Of a DNA stretch of 64,000 bases, positions 52,618-60,477 are shown in pieces. Every line of letters begins with the position of its first letter. Positions within the stretch are counted from its first letter, which is position 1. The notes beneath the pieces are model-generated. The model was given only the letters and a program-made list of their open reading frames with translations, did not search any database and was not told where the DNA came from. The stretch covers positions 1,888,226 through 1,952,225 of the forward strand of contig JBCAYL010000001.1 in assembly GCA_038533575.1 (NCBI GenBank), read 5' to 3'. Origin of the DNA: Pseudomonadota bacterium (GTDB taxonomy: Bacteria > Pseudomonadota > Alphaproteobacteria > Rhodobacterales > Rhodobacteraceae). The position numbers were made by a program, and so were the translations under genes.

Positions 52618-53202
52618 TCAGACCCCGAGGCGCGCGGCGCGCACGATATAGGCCACGACATCCGGGTCGAGGCTCATGACGACCTCGTAGCCGTCCGAGC
52701 CCTTGGGCGTGATGCGCACTGTACGCGCGCCGCGGATTTCGCCCGAGACGATCCCGCGGAGGCGGTCGGCGGAGACCATGGCCTTGGCCACGGTCGTCTC
52801 GCTGTCGATGGAGATGCCATGGACCTGTTCAGTGAGATCTCGCAGCGCCTCGAGCCGCGCGGCGCGGATGGCCAGGAGCCTGCGCTGGTTGGTGGAGGCA
52901 CCCGGCTGCTTGGAGACCTGCGACAGGCCGCGCCCCTCGATGGAGGGCAACGCGACACCGGGCGCGCCGGAGGAGGACGTCGAAAGCGGCCCGGACAGGG
53001 ACAGGGTCGACGGGAGAGCGCCGGGCGCAGCCGGGCTGGGCTCGGACACCGAGTCGATGTCGTCCTTCATGGAAGCAAGCGCGGCGGTGCGTCCGGTCAC
53101 GAGGGACGGCAGCGCGTCCCAGGCCGTCATCGGCGCCGAGCATCCGACTGCGAGGGACACCGCCAGGTAGGCGATGGGCAGAGATAGGCGGGATGGGCGC
53201 AT
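52618..53202 (-). CDS. flgP: FlgP-like outer-membrane flagellar lipoprotein
   Basis: 194 aa from the ATG at 53202, with GAGG upstream. Lipobox AVGC near residue 20. The C-terminal LPP20-type domain (about 105-190) contains RRLLAIRAARLEALRDLTEQ, VHGISIDSETTVAKAM and GYEVVMSLDPDVVAYIV. FlgO/FlgP lipoproteins of Vibrio decorate the outer-membrane ring of the polar flagellum. First gene of a flgP-flgT-flgA-flgM operon behind a minus-strand sigma-54 promoter. Confidence 0.75.
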   Translation of the reverse strand: MRPSRLSLPIAYLAVSLAVGCSAPMTAWDALPSLVTGRTAALASMKDDIDSVSEPSPAAPGALPSTLSLSGPLSTSSSGAPGVALPSIEGRGLSQVSKQPGASTNQRRLLAIRAARLEALRDLTEQVHGISIDSETTVAKAMVSADRLRGIVSGEIRGARTVRITPKGSDGYEVVMSLDPDVVAYIVRAARLGV

Positions 53203-53237
53203 GGCAGCCTCTCGGGTCCATTGGATCGAGGTGCTCG

Positions 53238-53254
53238 GTGCAAGGCCCATGCCA
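53238..53254 (-). promoter_or_regulatory. Sigma-54 promoter for flgP operon
   Basis: On the minus strand the site reads TGGCATGGGCCTTGCAC: -24 GG and -12 GC are exactly 10 nt apart, with TGGCA and TTGCA matching the consensus. The predicted transcription start would be about 26 nt before the flgP start codon. Confidence 0.8.
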
Positions 53255-53310
53255 CATGGCTGCCGTGTCTTGGCCCGCGGGACGCGGCGGTCTGTCCATC
53301 ACCCCACACA

Positions 53311-53326
53311 TGGCACGGGGCTTGCT
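53311..53326 (+). promoter_or_regulatory. Sigma-54 promoter for flhA
   Basis: TGGCACGGGGCTTGCT is an almost perfect sigma-54 site (TGGCACG-N4-TTGCW) with GG-N10-GC spacing. The predicted start site is about 26 nt before the flhA ATG. It faces away from the flgP promoter, with 56 bp between the two sites. Confidence 0.85.
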
Positions 53327-53362
53327 GCTCTCGCCTCGAGGCATTTGGAGGGGACCCGCCGC

Positions 53363-55555
53363 ATGGCCACGTTGACGCCCAGCGTCCTGACATCTCGGTC
53401 GGGCGCCTACTTGGGATCGAGCCTTCTGCCCGTGGGCATCCTCGCGGTCGTGGCCATGATGGTGCTGCCGCTGCCGCTCGCGCTCCTCGACACCTTCTTC
53501 GTGGTCAATATCCTGCTCTCGCTCCTCGTGCTGATGGTGGCATTCTACAGCTACCGGCCGCTCGATTTCTCTTCCTTCCCGTCGGTGCTCCTCATCGCCA
53601 CGGTGCTGCGCCTCGCACTCAACGTGGCCTCCACCCGCATCGTGCTGACTTCCGGGCACGAGGGAAGCGCGGCGGCGGGCGAGGTGATCGAGGCCTTCGG
53701 CAATTTCGTCATCGCGGGCAATTTCGCGGTGGGGCTCGTGGTGTTCGTGATCCTCGTGATCATCAACCTCGTGGTGATCACCAAGGGTGCGGGCCGGGTC
53801 TCCGAGGTCTCGGCGCGCTTCACGCTCGACGCCATGCCCGGCAAGCAGATGGCCATCGACGCCGATCTCAATGCCGGGCTTCTGACGCCGGAGCAGGCGC
53901 GGGAGCGCCGCGCGGAGGTCAGCGAGGAGGCGGACTTTTACGGCGCCATGGACGGGGCGTCGAAGTTCGTGAAGGGCGATGCCATCGCGGGCATCCTCAT
54001 CCTGCTGGCCAACATCATCGGCGGCATCGCCATCGGCACCTCGCAGCACGGGCTAAGCCTCGGCGCCGCGGCGGAGACCTACGTACTCCTGTCGATCGGG
54101 GACGGGCTCGTGGCGCAGATCCCCTCGCTGCTTCTGTCGATCGCGACCGCCGTGATCGTCACACGGGTGGCGTCCACCAATGACATGGCCGATCACATCG
54201 GCTCCCAGATCGGGCTACACCGCGCCTGGGTGCCGGTGGCCGTGGTGCTCGCCATCATGGGGCTGATCCCGGGCATGCCCAACGTGCTCTTCCTCGGTGC
54301 GGCGGCTCTGGCGGCGGGCGTGGCGTGGATGACGCGGGACCAGCTCGCCGAGGCCGGTGCTTTTGCCACGTCCACGGGTGACCCGGGTCGTTCCAGCCCG
54401 GCCGGGACCCCGGTGCAGAGAGCGGCGCTGCCCGCCCCCGACGCCGCCGCCGCGGGCAGCGATGCGCCAGAGGAAACTGGCATCACGCCCGAGGACGTCA
54501 CCGATTACGCGCCGATCACGCTCCAGATCGGCATCGGTCTCATCCCGCTCATCGAGGGCGGCGGCACCGGCGGCCTCGTCTCGCGCATCACCGGCATCCG
54601 GCGCGACGCGTCGAAGGCCATGGGCTTCGTCATCCCCGGCGTGCGCATCCGCGACGACATGGGGCTGCCCACCAATGGCTACCGCATCCGCATCCGGCAG
54701 GCGGCCGTGGCCGAGGACACGGCTTATCCCGATCGCAAGCTCGCGCTGCCCGGCGCCACGACCACGCGCAGGCTGCGCGGGATCGAGGTGAAGGACCCCT
54801 CATTCGGGATGGATGCTGTCTGGATCCAGCCGCACCAGCGGACCGATGCCGAGGCCGATGAATACGTGGTGGTGGAGCCCGATTCCGTCATCGCCACCCA
54901 TTTGAGCCAGGTGCTCTACACCCATGCCGCGGACCTGTTGGGCTCCGACGATGTGCAGGACTTGCTCGACAACCTGGAGCGCAGCGCGCCGACGCTGCTC
55001 TCCTCCGTCGTACCGAACCTCGTGCCGCTCCACACGCTCACCGCCGCGCTACGCGCACTCCTCCGGGAGCGGATCCCCATCGCTGACCTGCCGCGCATCC
55101 TCGAAGACCTTGCGGCACTCGCCCACCGCGATGCGGAGCCCGCGCTCCTCGCCGAGCACCTGCGCCCGGCCCTCGCGCCGCAGCTTCTCGAGCAGATCGC
55201 GCCGCTGAAATCACCGATCTCGGTGATCACGCTGGCCCCGGATCTCGAGGAGCTCCTCACCCGTTCGCAGCATGAAACGGTGGGGCTCGTCGTCGATCAG
55301 ACCCTCGCGCGGCGCGTGCTGGCCGACATCATCTCCGCCCAAGAGACCGCCGCCGCCAAGGGCAATCGGGCGGTCATCGTCGTGGCCGCCGGGCTGCGCC
55401 GCGCCTTCTCGGGTTTCCTGCGCAGCCACGGCAGCGACACAATCGTGCTCGGCGTCCACGAGCTGCCGGAGACGCGCAAGGTCGAGATCATCGCGCGCGT
55501 GGGCGCAGGCGTGGCGGCACCTACCGATGCGCCGGCGCCGAGCGTGCAGGAGTAG
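53363..55555 (+). CDS. flhA: Flagellar type III export gate protein
   Basis: 730 aa. N-terminal membrane half with about eight helices, containing RPLDFSSFPSVLLIATVLRL, GHEGSAAAGEVIEAFGNFV and the FHIPEP-type loop (SARFTLDAMPGKQMAID, EADFYGAMDGASKFVKGDA). The C-terminal cytoplasmic half from about 350 binds export substrates and chaperones. It forms the proton-driven export gate. The ATG at 53363 follows GGAGGGG; the longer upstream frame runs through the sigma-54 promoters and was rejected. A 6-nt gap leads to the FlhF-like gene. Confidence 0.96.
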   Translation: MATLTPSVLTSRSGAYLGSSLLPVGILAVVAMMVLPLPLALLDTFFVVNILLSLLVLMVAFYSYRPLDFSSFPSVLLIATVLRLALNVASTRIVLTSGHEGSAAAGEVIEAFGNFVIAGNFAVGLVVFVILVIINLVVITKGAGRVSEVSARFTLDAMPGKQMAIDADLNAGLLTPEQARERRAEVSEEADFYGAMDGASKFVKGDAIAGILILLANIIGGIAIGTSQHGLSLGAAAETYVLLSIGDGLVAQIPSLLLSIATAVIVTRVASTNDMADHIGSQIGLHRAWVPVAVVLAIMGLIPGMPNVLFLGAAALAAGVAWMTRDQLAEAGAFATSTGDPGRSSPAGTPVQRAALPAPDAAAAGSDAPEETGITPEDVTDYAPITLQIGIGLIPLIEGGGTGGLVSRITGIRRDASKAMGFVIPGVRIRDDMGLPTNGYRIRIRQAAVAEDTAYPDRKLALPGATTTRRLRGIEVKDPSFGMDAVWIQPHQRTDAEADEYVVVEPDSVIATHLSQVLYTHAADLLGSDDVQDLLDNLERSAPTLLSSVVPNLVPLHTLTAALRALLRERIPIADLPRILEDLAALAHRDAEPALLAEHLRPALAPQLLEQIAPLKSPISVITLAPDLEELLTRSQHETVGLVVDQTLARRVLADIISAQETAAAKGNRAVIVVAAGLRRAFSGFLRSHGSDTIVLGVHELPETRKVEIIARVGAGVAAPTDAPAPSVQE

Positions 55556-55561
55556 AGCGCC

Positions 55562-55897
55562 ATGGGAACGCAGAGCTTTTTCGCCTCCGACACGATCACG
55601 GCGCTCGAACTCGTCGAGAAGACCTTCGGGGAAGACGCACTCATCCTCTCCGTGGAATGGAGCGATGACCGCGTGGAGGTGCGCGCCACCGACCTTTCCC
55701 TTGAGGAGGTGAAGGCCGCGGCGCCGCCTCTCCCCCGCGCGGCGCCCGCGCCTGTGCCCGGGCCAACACCGGCCTCGCATCGCCCGGGCTTCCTCGACCC
55801 CGCGCGCCCCAGTCCTTTTGACCGCGATGCCGCCTTCTTCCGAAGCGTCCGCGCCGACGCCCCCACGAACGCCTCCGCGGACCGCGACGCGCCATGA
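55562..55897 (+). CDS. FlhF N-terminal domain-only protein
   Basis: 111 aa. The first about 50 residues (QSFFASDTITALELVEK, FGEDALILSVEW, VEVRAT) match the N-terminal B domain of FlhF, whose usual pattern is K-x-F-x-A-x-D-x(4)-AL...LG-x-DA-x-ILS. The rest is a Pro/Ala-rich tail (about 55-111) with no P-loop or SRP-type GTPase NG domains, which in full FlhF add about 300 residues. The gene occupies the flhF position between flhA and fliA. The stop overlaps the fliA ATG by 4 nt, so it is in the operon. It may be a reduced but functional protein or a remnant. Confidence 0.7.
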   Translation: MGTQSFFASDTITALELVEKTFGEDALILSVEWSDDRVEVRATDLSLEEVKAAAPPLPRAAPAPVPGPTPASHRPGFLDPARPSPFDRDAAFFRSVRADAPTNASADRDAP

Positions 55898-56613
55898 TCG
55901 CACCCCATGGCTACCGAGAGCAGCGCCCGGAGCCCGAGCGGCTCGTGGCCGAGCATATGCCGCTCGTCCATCGGCTGGCGTGGCATTTCCACGGGCGCGT
56001 GGGCCGCTTTGTAGAGGTCGATGACCTGATCCAGGCTGGATATGTCGGGCTGGTGGAAGCCACCTCCCGCTACACCGTGCAAGAAGGTGTGACCTTCGGG
56101 GCCTATGCCGCGATCCGCGTACGAGGCGCGATCCTCGACGCCCTACGGCGCAATTCCAACCTCTGCCGCAAGACTGTGCTCATGCGCCAGACCGTGGCCA
56201 AGGCACGCGGCAAGCTCACTCAGCGGCTAGGCCGGGAGCCGGACATGGCCGAGCTTGCCGCCGATCTCGAGATCACCGTGCCGGAGCTGCAGGACTGGGA
56301 GGCGCGGTTCCAGGTGAACCAGCTGCAATCGCTCGATGAGATCTACACCGACCAGTCGCTTCTCTTCGGCGACATGGGAGCCAGCGCCGAGCGCCAGACC
56401 GAGCTTTCAGAGCTCAAGAGCCTCCTTCGCGAGGCCATCGAAGCCCTGCCCGAGCGGGAGGCGCTCGTGCTTCAGCTCTGCTATGTCGAGGAGCTCAACG
56501 TCTACGAGATGGGGGCGGTTCTCGATGTCACGCCGGGCCGCGTCTCGCAGCTCAAGAAAGCTGCGATCGAACGTCTGAGGAAGACCATGACGGCGCGGCT
56601 GGGAGAGGCTTAG
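55894..56613 (+). CDS. fliA: RNA polymerase sigma-28 factor
   Basis: 239 aa. Region 2: HMPLVHRLAWHFHGRV, VDDLIQAGYVGLVEATSRY and GVTFGAYAAIRVRGAILDAL. Region 3 with RLGREPDMAELAADLEI, region 4 with EALPEREALVLQLCYVEELN and GRVSQLKKAAIERLR helix-turn-helix. It drives late flagellar genes and is controlled by FlgM (50496-50795). The 3' end overlaps the convergent fliD gene by 4 nt. Confidence 0.95.
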   Translation: MIAPHGYREQRPEPERLVAEHMPLVHRLAWHFHGRVGRFVEVDDLIQAGYVGLVEATSRYTVQEGVTFGAYAAIRVRGAILDALRRNSNLCRKTVLMRQTVAKARGKLTQRLGREPDMAELAADLEITVPELQDWEARFQVNQLQSLDEIYTDQSLLFGDMGASAERQTELSELKSLLREAIEALPEREALVLQLCYVEELNVYEMGAVLDVTPGRVSQLKKAAIERLRKTMTARLGEA

Positions 56614-58250
56614 GGCCGGTCTCTGTTGTAGGCGGCCATGAGATCCTCGAGGTATTCGCCGGTGGCATTGAGCTGGGTGATGATCTGCTCCATCTGCGTG
56701 AAGCGCGTCAGGTAGCGCGCCTCGACCTCTTCGGCGCGGCGGGTGAGCGCGTCGAGCGCCTCCTCCTCCTCGCTGATCGAGGCATTGAGGGCATCGTTGC
56801 GCAGCGACAGGGCGCCGTTGCCCTCCAGAAGGCTCGAGAGCTCGGTTTCAAGCGCGCTGATCATGCTGGGGCCGTAATCCACCTGCGCAAGGCGGGTATC
56901 TGCCTCCACGCTGATCGAAATGCCGCGCAGGGGGCCGCTTGAGACCGTGTAGAGCCAGGTGCCGTCGTCCTGCTCGGATCCGAAGACCTCCGTCGTGCCG
57001 AGCCGGGCGCTGCCGGTATCGGGGTCGCGCACGAAGGCGTAGCGGCCGGCCGCGGCGGCATCGAGCGGCGTGCCGCTCACGGTGGCGCCTTCCCCGGTGA
57101 CGGTGTCGGTGAGGAGCGGAGCCAGAGCCGCTGGGTCCCGGGTGAGCGCGGCGGTGAGCTGCCGGTCATCAAGCGTGAAGGTGCCGTCGCGCTCCGTGCG
57201 GATGCCAAGATCGGCGAGGAATGTTCCGGAGCTCCCCTCGCTGCTGCCGAAACCTTGGGCGAGGGCCGCGTTGAACTGCCGGATGAAGCGGTCGGCGACC
57301 TGGTCTCCGGCCAGTGCGCCCGCCTCTTCCTCGCCCGTGAAGCCCCGCGCCGTCAGCGACGTGACGAGGCGCTCGGTGGCGTTGAGGATCTCCACGAAGC
57401 CCTGCATCACCTCCACCGCGCCCTCGATATTGGCCTCCGCCGTGACCGAGACGGGCGCTTCCGTGACCGCGTTGAGATCGAGGCTGACACCGGGGAGAAG
57501 GTCATCGACCTGGTTGCTCGCGCGCGTCACCGCGATCCCGTTGAGCGACAGCTCCGCGTTGCCCGCCGCCTGGGCCTGAACCGGGCCAGGATCGGCGCTG
57601 AAATTGAAGGCCTGCAGCGCGGGGTCGGCGGCGGGGTCTACACTGATGCGCAGCGCATTCTCGGCGCCGGTCTCGGATATGACGCCCAAGGTGAAGGTGC
57701 CGTCGCCCACGTCGATCACCTGCGCGGAGACACCGCTGAGCGACGAGAGCGCACTGGCGAGATCATCGAGGGTGGCCTCGGCGGTCAGATCGAGGGTCTG
57801 GCCGCGGGGCACATCGGCGATAAAGACGGGCGGCACATCCGCAGACCACGCGCCGAAATCGACCGTGAGCGCACCGGCGCCCAAGGGGGCGGTCGGATCG
57901 GAGAAGCCGCCGAAATTCAGCACTTGCGCCGTCGCGAGCTGCGTCACTTCGATGGATGTGGCGCCCTCGGCCACGGCAGCGGCATCGAGCACTGTCACAC
58001 CCACGTCATCGCTGCCGCTGGAGACTGCGAAGGGCGCAAGGCTGCTGATGAGGCGGAGCGCCTCGGAGACCTGTTCCGCCTGGCCTCGCAGCTGGGCATA
58101 GCCCGTGAGCTGAAGCTCCGCGCGGTCGATGCGATCGGTGACGAGCGTGCGCCGCGGGGCGATCTCGGCCTCGGTGAGGGTCTCGGCGAGCTCGCGGATA
58201 TTGATGCCGCTGCCGCCTGAATTCAGGGCCGTGAGAAAATCTGTGGGCAA
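56610..58250 (-). CDS. fliD: Flagellar filament cap protein
   Basis: 546 aa, hook-associated protein 2. The N-terminus has the coiled D0 pattern (GSGINIRELAETLTEAEIAP), followed by SIEVTQLATAQVLNFGGFSD. FliD C-terminal domain features: FNAALAQGFGSSEGSSG, LADLGIRTERDGTFTLDDRQ and a final coiled region ARYLTRFTQMEQIITQLNAT. No signal peptide, as expected for a type III export substrate. 69 nt after motB, with a possible sigma-28 promoter in the gap. Confidence 0.92.
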   Translation of the reverse strand: MPTDFLTALNSGGSGINIRELAETLTEAEIAPRRTLVTDRIDRAELQLTGYAQLRGQAEQVSEALRLISSLAPFAVSSGSDDVGVTVLDAAAVAEGATSIEVTQLATAQVLNFGGFSDPTAPLGAGALTVDFGAWSADVPPVFIADVPRGQTLDLTAEATLDDLASALSSLSGVSAQVIDVGDGTFTLGVISETGAENALRISVDPAADPALQAFNFSADPGPVQAQAAGNAELSLNGIAVTRASNQVDDLLPGVSLDLNAVTEAPVSVTAEANIEGAVEVMQGFVEILNATERLVTSLTARGFTGEEEAGALAGDQVADRFIRQFNAALAQGFGSSEGSSGTFLADLGIRTERDGTFTLDDRQLTAALTRDPAALAPLLTDTVTGEGATVSGTPLDAAAAGRYAFVRDPDTGSARLGTTEVFGSEQDDGTWLYTVSSGPLRGISISVEADTRLAQVDYGPSMISALETELSSLLEGNGALSLRNDALNASISEEEEALDALTRRAEEVEARYLTRFTQMEQIITQLNATGEYLEDLMAAYNRDRP

Positions 58251-58274
58251 TGATCCCTCCCTCGTTCCTCCACG

Positions 58275-58301
58275 AGAACGGTCCCGTCTCGGGTTTCTTT
58301 A
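58275..58301 (-). promoter_or_regulatory. Possible sigma-28 promoter for fliD
   Basis: On the minus strand, TAAAGAA (58295-58301) is followed after 16 nt from TAAA by CCGTT (58277-58281). The core resembles TAAA-N15-GCCGATAA, and a similar arrangement precedes flagellin. The -10 part is degenerate, so this is tentative. Confidence 0.4.
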
Positions 58302-58319
58302 GCCGCCGCCGCGCGGGCC

Positions 58320-59504
58320 TCAGTACTGGAACTCGATCTCGATGCGCCGGTTGCGCTCCCGCCCGGCGGCGGTGGCATTGTTGGCGACGGGCATGGACTC
58401 GCCCCGGCTCAAGGCGCTCATGCGGGCCCCGGCGATGCCATTGGCCGATTGCAGCTCGCGCACGACCGAAGAGGCGCGTGCCGCCGCGAGGCCCCAGTTG
58501 TCGCGGAACGGGGAGGACGGGGCGAGCGGCACGGAATCAGTGTGCCCGGTCACCACGATGTCGCTGGCATCGTCCAGAGCGGCGAAGGCGATGCGCGAGA
58601 TGATCTCTCGGGCCTCAAAAGTCAGATCGGCATCGCCCGAGGGAAATGCGCCCCCGGCCCCGACGGTGACGATGACCTTGTCATCCTCCTGCGCCACGGT
58701 CACGAGCCCTTCGCCCAGCTGCTCGCGCAGCGCCACGCGCAGCTCGGCTTCGGCGATGGCCGCGCGGCGCGCGGCGGTTTCGAGTGCCTCCGCCTCCTCG
58801 GCATCTTCCTGCGCCGCGCGCGCTAGATCGCGCAAGTCCTCGGTCAGGCCTTCGAGTTGCAGCTCGGGCTCCGCCTCCGGCGGCACCTGTTCGGCGGCGA
58901 TGTCGTCGAGCGCATCGGCGAGCTCGGCGAGGCGGTCAGGCACGTCTTCGGGATCCACGTCCTCGAAATTGACCCGCACGCCTCCCGGCCCGGCCTCCAC
59001 CTGCATGTCAGATTGCGCGAGGGCGGTCTCGAGGGCCTGCGCGATGGCGCGCGCCGCCGCTTGCACGGCCTCGGTCGGCGCGGGGCTGCCCCCGCCCTCT
59101 CCCTCGGCGCTGCCATCGCGGCCAGTCCCGTCATCATTCGATTCGTTGCGCGACAGGACCTCCGGCTGGGTGACATCGGTCGTGTCCTGTCGGTTTTCCT
59201 CGGTGATCGCGATCTCGGGCGAGGGGCTGAAATTGAGCTCGAGGATGGTGGTGCCTTTGGGCTGCTCGGCCACGGGCACTTCACGCTGGATGCCGAAAGC
59301 CATCTGCAGGGAGCCTGACACGAGCTTGAACTTCGGCTGGTTGAACTCCGCGAAGGAGAGGATGAGCACGAAGAAGGCCATGAGCAGGATCGCGATGTCG
59401 GCGAAGGTCGACATCCATGCCGGCGCGCCCTTGGGCGGGCATTTCTGCTGATCCTCCGGCGGCTCCTCGATGGGCACCGGCATGGGGATAGGTTTCGAGG
59501 CCAT
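58320..59504 (-). CDS. motB: Flagellar stator protein, PomB-type
   Basis: 394 aa, longer than usual MotB/PomB (about 310-320). Single helix with the ion-binding Asp36 in WMSTFADIAILLMAFFVLIL followed by SFAEFNQPKFK; the FAD...SF-E pattern is that of Na+-type PomB rather than H+-type MotB. A long acidic, Ala/Glu-rich linker (about 90-270) precedes the OmpA-like peptidoglycan-binding domain: VVTGHTDSVPLA, NWGLAAARASSVVRELQ, ALSRGESMPVANN, RNRRIEIEF. Cotranscribed with motA (10-nt gap). Confidence 0.92.
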   Translation of the reverse strand: MASKPIPMPVPIEEPPEDQQKCPPKGAPAWMSTFADIAILLMAFFVLILSFAEFNQPKFKLVSGSLQMAFGIQREVPVAEQPKGTTILELNFSPSPEIAITEENRQDTTDVTQPEVLSRNESNDDGTGRDGSAEGEGGGSPAPTEAVQAAARAIAQALETALAQSDMQVEAGPGGVRVNFEDVDPEDVPDRLAELADALDDIAAEQVPPEAEPELQLEGLTEDLRDLARAAQEDAEEAEALETAARRAAIAEAELRVALREQLGEGLVTVAQEDDKVIVTVGAGGAFPSGDADLTFEAREIISRIAFAALDDASDIVVTGHTDSVPLAPSSPFRDNWGLAAARASSVVRELQSANGIAGARMSALSRGESMPVANNATAAGRERNRRIEIEFQY

Positions 59505-59514
59505 CGCGCGCGCC

Positions 59515-60276
59515 CTAGGCTGCCATCAGCTTCGTCTGCATCTTCGGCGGCATGGAGGCCACCATCTTTTCCTGAATCTGTCGCCCGGACTCGCCCCGGC
59601 TGATGTTGCGCAGGCCCGAGATCACCATCTCGCGGTAAAGCACCTCGTTGGCCGAGGCGCTTTCGAGCTTGGCCAGCAAGGGGCCGAAGATCACGTTGGC
59701 GAGGAACGCGCCGTAAAGCGTCGTCAGGAGGGCCACGGCCATAGCCGGACCGATGGCCTTGGGATCGGCCATGTTACCCAGCATCTGCACGAGGCCGATG
59801 AGGGTGCCGATCATGCCCATGGCGGGCGCGATATCCACCCAGCCGCGCAGGACCTCGTGGATGTCGTTGTGGCGAACCTTCATGCCCTTGATCTCCTGCT
59901 TGAGCTGATCGACGAGCTTCATCTCGTCGGCCCCGTCCACGAGAAGCTGCAGGCCCTTGGAGAAGAACGTGTCGGGGACCTCCTGCCCTTCGAGCGCCAT
60001 GAGCCCGCTTTTGCGGGAGACATCCGACAGCTCCACCATGCGCGTGATCAGCGCCTCGGTGTCGGGCGGCTTCCCGAGGAAGGCCTTGCTCATGCCTTTA
60101 AAGCTGCCCAGGAAGATCGGCATCTTCGACTTCAGCATGACGGCGAAGAACGAGCCGCCCAGCACGATGAGGATCGAAGCCACGTCGATGAAGGGGCCGA
60201 GGCCGCCGGCGGTGATCATGGCGCCCGCGACCATGCCCACGGCACCGATGAGCCCAAACAGTGACGCGAGATCCAT
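59515..60276 (-). CDS. motA: Flagellar stator protein, PomA-type
   Basis: 253 aa with four helices and a large cytoplasmic loop between helices 2 and 3. MDLASLFGLIGAVGMV, DVASILIVLGGSFFAVMLKS, DIAPAMGMIGTLIGLVQMLG and DPKAIGPAMAVALLTTLYGA are almost the PomA signatures of Vibrio. Length equals that of PomA and is below proton-type MotA of E. coli (295). GAGGG lies before the ATG. A sigma-54 promoter about 50 nt upstream drives motA-motB(-fliD). Confidence 0.94.
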   Translation of the reverse strand: MDLASLFGLIGAVGMVAGAMITAGGLGPFIDVASILIVLGGSFFAVMLKSKMPIFLGSFKGMSKAFLGKPPDTEALITRMVELSDVSRKSGLMALEGQEVPDTFFSKGLQLLVDGADEMKLVDQLKQEIKGMKVRHNDIHEVLRGWVDIAPAMGMIGTLIGLVQMLGNMADPKAIGPAMAVALLTTLYGAFLANVIFGPLLAKLESASANEVLYREMVISGLRNISRGESGRQIQEKMVASMPPKMQTKLMAA

Positions 60277-60326
60277 GCTTCATCCCTCCTCTCACGCCCG
60301 AGCCGGGGCGCCTCAGGAGGAAAGAC

Positions 60327-60341
60327 GCAAGAACCGTACCA
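60327..60341 (-). promoter_or_regulatory. Sigma-54 promoter for motAB
   Basis: On the minus strand TGGTACGGTTCTTGC fits TGGYACR-N4-TTGC with GG-N10-GC spacing. The predicted start site is about 40 nt before the motA ATG. Confidence 0.75.
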
Positions 60342-60402
60342 AACGAGCTCTCGAAAATATCTCGTGAAGACAGCGGCTTAGGGTCAAATCAACGGAGACG
60401 TC

Positions 60403-60429
60403 TAAAGAATTTCGGGGTGGGTCGTTTCC
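60403..60429 (+). promoter_or_regulatory. Possible sigma-28 promoter for flagellin
   Basis: TAAAGAA at 60403-60409, with TCGTT starting 15 nt after TAAA. The -35 part is good and the -10 part weak, but the pair resembles the fliD site. A weaker sigma-54-like alternative (GG-N10-GC ending in TTGC) overlaps it at about 60419-60433. Confidence 0.4.
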
Positions 60430-60477
60430 TTGCTCGAGCGCTGAACGGCGCGGGTAGTGCAAAGAGAGAGGACCACC

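Noticed and set aside
53174-53362. N-terminal extension of flhA to an upstream start
   Set aside because: It would translate through both sigma-54 promoters, and the residues do not resemble FlhA; the ATG at 53363 has a ribosome site.
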